From CAJBVG01 sp943360385 (lineage in GTDB: Bacteria > Bacteroidota > Bacteroidia > Sphingobacteriales > Sphingobacteriaceae): 6,317 bases of DNA. Position 1 is the first letter of the stretch; each line of letters starts with the position of its first letter. The stretch lies in the NCBI GenBank assembly GCA_943360385.1, contig CALRIM020000176.1:1-6317 (forward strand), read 5' to 3'. Shown here piece by piece: positions 4,414 to 6,317 of the stretch. Below the pieces are notes generated by a model. That model searched no databases, was not told the DNA's origin, and worked only from the letters and a program-made list of their open reading frames with translations. Position numbers and translations under genes: made by a program.

Positions 4414-6018
4414 AGTAGTTTTTGGTGCTGCAGCCAATATTTCTGCGCTTGCGCCTTCCGCATATTGCTCAAAATTCTTAATGAATTTACCAGCTAAATC
4501 GTTCGCTTTTGTATCGTATAATGCCTTATCAGTCCAAGTATTTCTTGGATTTAAAATCTCTGTTGGTACATCTGGACATGTTGTTGGCATTTGCAATCCA
4601 AATACTGGATGGGTTTCAAATGGTACTGTTTCTAGTTTTCCATTTAACGCTGCAGTAATCATTGCTCTTGTATAGCTAAGTTTCATACGGCTTCCAACAC
4701 CATAAGCTCCGCCAGACCAGCCTGTGTTTACTAACCACACATTCACTTTACTTTCTTTCATTTTCTTACCCAACATTTCAGCATATTTTGCTGGATGTAG
4801 AGGTAAAAATACTTTTCCAAAGCATGCGGAGAATGTTGTTTGTGGTTCTGTAACCCCTGCTTCTGTACCTGCAACTTTAGCCGTGTAACCCGATATGAAA
4901 TGATACATTGCTTGCCCTGCATCTAATTTAGATATCGGTGGCAAAACTCCGTATGCATCACATGTTAAAAAGAAAATATTTTTTGGTGTTCCTGCAATAG
5001 AAGGTTCTACTGCATTTTGGATATGGTTAATTGGATAAGCAACTCTTGTGTTTTCTGTTTTAGAAATATTAGTGAAGTCTACTGTGCTTGTTCCTTCATA
5101 ACAAACAATGTTTTCTAACAGCGCACCAAATTTAATTGCATCCCAAATTTCTGGTTCTTTTTCTTTCGATAAATCAACGCATTTAGCATAACATCCGCCT
5201 TCTAAATTGAATACAGAGTTTTCTGCCCAACCGTGTTCATCGTCTCCAATTAATCCTCTGTTTGGATCTGCAGATAGTGTTGTTTTTCCTGTTCCAGATA
5301 AACCAAAGAAAATTGCAGTGTCTCCGTCTTTACCAATGTTTGCAGAGCAATGCATCGATAATACATTTTTGTCATGTGGTAAAACGTAATTTAATACTCC
5401 GAAAATTCCTTTTTTAATTTCACCTGTATATCCTGTTCCTCCAATTAAAATAATTTTTTTGGTGAAATTTAAAATCGCAAAATTATGCTGGCGAGTACCA
5501 TCAATTTTGGGGTCTGCTTTAAAGCCTGGAGCATTGATGATTGTCCACTCTGGATTGAAATTTAAAATCTCATCTTTGGTAGGACGTAAAAATAAATTAT
5601 TTGCGAAAATATTGTGATATGCTTGCTCTGTTACAACGCGAATGTTTGTACGATAAGCTGGATCTGCACAAGCATAAGAATCGCGAACGAAAACTTCTTT
5701 TCCTGATAAATATGCACAAACTCTATTGTAAAGTAAATCGAATTTCGTAGGATCAAATTTGATGTTTACATCTCCCCACCAAACTGAATTTTCGGTGATT
5801 TCATCACATACAATAAATCTATCTTTTGGAGATCTTCCTGTAAATTCACCAGTATCGGCTGCTAATGCACCAGAATCTACTAATGTACCCTCGCCACGAG
5901 TTATTGCTTCTTCTACAAGCTCCGCTGGAGTTAAATTCCAATATGCAGCTGCTACATTGGCTAATCCAAGGTCGGCAACAGTTGCTTTGGCCGACTTTAA
6001 ACCAAATTCGTTAGTCAT
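4402..6018 (-). CDS. pckA: Phosphoenolpyruvate carboxykinase (ATP)
   Basis: ATP-dependent PEP carboxykinase (EC 4.1.1.49), 538 residues, full length for the family. It interconverts oxaloacetate plus ATP with PEP, CO2 and ADP in the cytoplasm, feeding gluconeogenesis, or running toward oxaloacetate in some fermenters. Key sites: GRSPKDRFIV (61-70) with the substrate-binding Arg62; YTGEIKKGIFGVLNY (197-211) with Tyr197 and the metal-ligand Lys203; SMHCSAN (221-227) with metal-ligand His223; the kinase P-loop GLSGTGKTTLSAD (239-251) with Lys245; IGDDEHGW (257-264) with the metal-binding Asp pair; NTRVAYPI (323-330) with Arg325; and LTCDAYGVLPP (351-361). The P-loop and lack of GTP-type motifs mark the ATP form. 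The ATG at 6018 gives the standard N terminus (EFGLKSAKATVADLGL). It follows the SUI1-family gene by 90 nt and is ended by its own terminator. All catalytic residues are present, so it should be active. Confidence 0.98.
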   Translation of the reverse strand: MTNEFGLKSAKATVADLGLANVAAAYWNLTPAELVEEAITRGEGTLVDSGALAADTGEFTGRSPKDRFIVCDEITENSVWWGDVNIKFDPTKFDLLYNRVCAYLSGKEVFVRDSYACADPAYRTNIRVVTEQAYHNIFANNLFLRPTKDEILNFNPEWTIINAPGFKADPKIDGTRQHNFAILNFTKKIILIGGTGYTGEIKKGIFGVLNYVLPHDKNVLSMHCSANIGKDGDTAIFFGLSGTGKTTLSADPNRGLIGDDEHGWAENSVFNLEGGCYAKCVDLSKEKEPEIWDAIKFGALLENIVCYEGTSTVDFTNISKTENTRVAYPINHIQNAVEPSIAGTPKNIFFLTCDAYGVLPPISKLDAGQAMYHFISGYTAKVAGTEAGVTEPQTTFSACFGKVFLPLHPAKYAEMLGKKMKESKVNVWLVNTGWSGGAYGVGSRMKLSYTRAMITAALNGKLETVPFETHPVFGLQMPTTCPDVPTEILNPRNTWTDKALYDTKANDLAGKFIKNFEQYAEGASAEILAAAPKTTQNA

Positions 6019-6108
6019 AAAATTATTTGCTTAGTATTAAATTTGTAATAGGGGCGCAATTTACGAAAAATTGATATTATTCGAATAAGAACTTAATAGT
6101 AAATATTA

Positions 6109-6317
6109 TTATCCACCTGCTTTTTTAGCCTTAAAGCCTGCCTGAAGCAGTAATTGCAAAATTTTATCCCTAAAATCTCCTTGAATCATTATTTCACCAT
6201 CTTTTACAGTACCCCCTACACCACACTTCGTTTTAAGTGTTTTTCCTAATGCCTGAAGATCTATTTCCTTTCCTTTAAAGCCTGTTATGAGTGTTACGGC
6301 CTTGCCTGCTCTTTGTT
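6109..6317 (-). CDS. SUI1/YciH-family translation initiation factor, C-terminal part
   Basis: Only the last 68 codons are in the window; the 5' part lies beyond the right edge, and the stop is TAA at 6109-6111. The residues match the SUI1 (eIF1-like) domain: RAGKAVTLITGFKGKEIDLQALGKTLK, then KCGVGGTVKDGEIMIQGDFRDKI, the signature loop-and-strand segment, and an ending in GFKAKKAGG, much like the end of E. coli YciH. In eukaryotes and archaea the family governs start-codon selection on the small ribosomal subunit; in bacteria the role is less settled and the gene is usually dispensable. It lies 90 nt upstream of pckA on the same strand. No convincing terminator is seen between them, so partial read-through into pckA is possible. 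Confidence 0.93.
   Translation of the reverse strand, partial: QRAGKAVTLITGFKGKEIDLQALGKTLKTKCGVGGTVKDGEIMIQGDFRDKILQLLLQAGFKAKKAGG

Noticed and set aside
6057..6063. Possible -7 box for pckA (minus-strand TAAATTG)
   Set aside because: It is one T short of the TAnnTTTG consensus and has no TTG at the right distance. No better candidate lies in the 90-nt gap, so I leave the pckA promoter unassigned.
6077..6088. 12-bp palindrome TTATTCGAATAA between the SUI1-family gene and pckA
   Set aside because: It is short and nearly all A/T, would make a very weak stem, and is not followed by a T run directly on the minus strand, so it is not a convincing terminator or operator.

Overview
The window is a stretch of core chromosome from a low-GC member of the Bacteroidota. 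I cannot fix the genus; the class is probably Flavobacteriia, Chitinophagia or Sphingobacteriia. The evidence is the TonB type (cytoplasmic N-terminal FKGRNQEYGAYEIR, C-terminal NPEFPGG), a long ExbB with an extra N-terminal membrane helix followed by two different ExbD genes, a DUF3127 protein (a family typical of this phylum), AT-rich leaders without Shine-Dalgarno sequences, and -7 boxes of the TAnnTTTG type. All eight genes lie on the minus strand, so transcription runs from high to low coordinates.

In transcription order: (1) 6317-6109, the C-terminal 68 residues of a SUI1/YciH-family translation factor. (2) 6018-4402, a complete ATP-dependent phosphoenolpyruvate carboxykinase (pckA). 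A 20-bp perfect palindrome is centred on its stop codon, and a good intrinsic terminator lies about 45 nt downstream. (3) 4401-4182, an intergenic region with two inverted arrays of a 7-bp repeat (GTATCGG/GTATCGA); the second array abuts the promoter of the next gene. (4) 4181-3816, a DUF3127 OB-fold-like protein with an SSB-type C-terminal tip (DASDLPF). (5) 3815-3624, an intergenic region with a perfect 8-bp hairpin placed where the next transcript would start. (6) 3623-1, a closely packed operon exbB, exbD, exbD, tonB, a 69-residue two-helix membrane protein, and a PstS-like substrate-binding lipoprotein that runs off the left edge.

The exbB-exbD-exbD-tonB genes encode the inner-membrane motor that uses the proton gradient to energise outer-membrane TonB-dependent (SusC-like) transporters. 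The small membrane protein and the PstS-like lipoprotein are tied to the motor by 11-nt spacing and an 11-nt overlap, but no PstA, PstB or PstC is visible, so the lipoprotein's role is open. There is no mobile element, CRISPR array, tRNA or rRNA. I see no clearly new multi-gene system. The best leads are the SSB-like tail on the DUF3127 protein, the two extra genes in the Ton operon, and the structured DNA around the pckA end.
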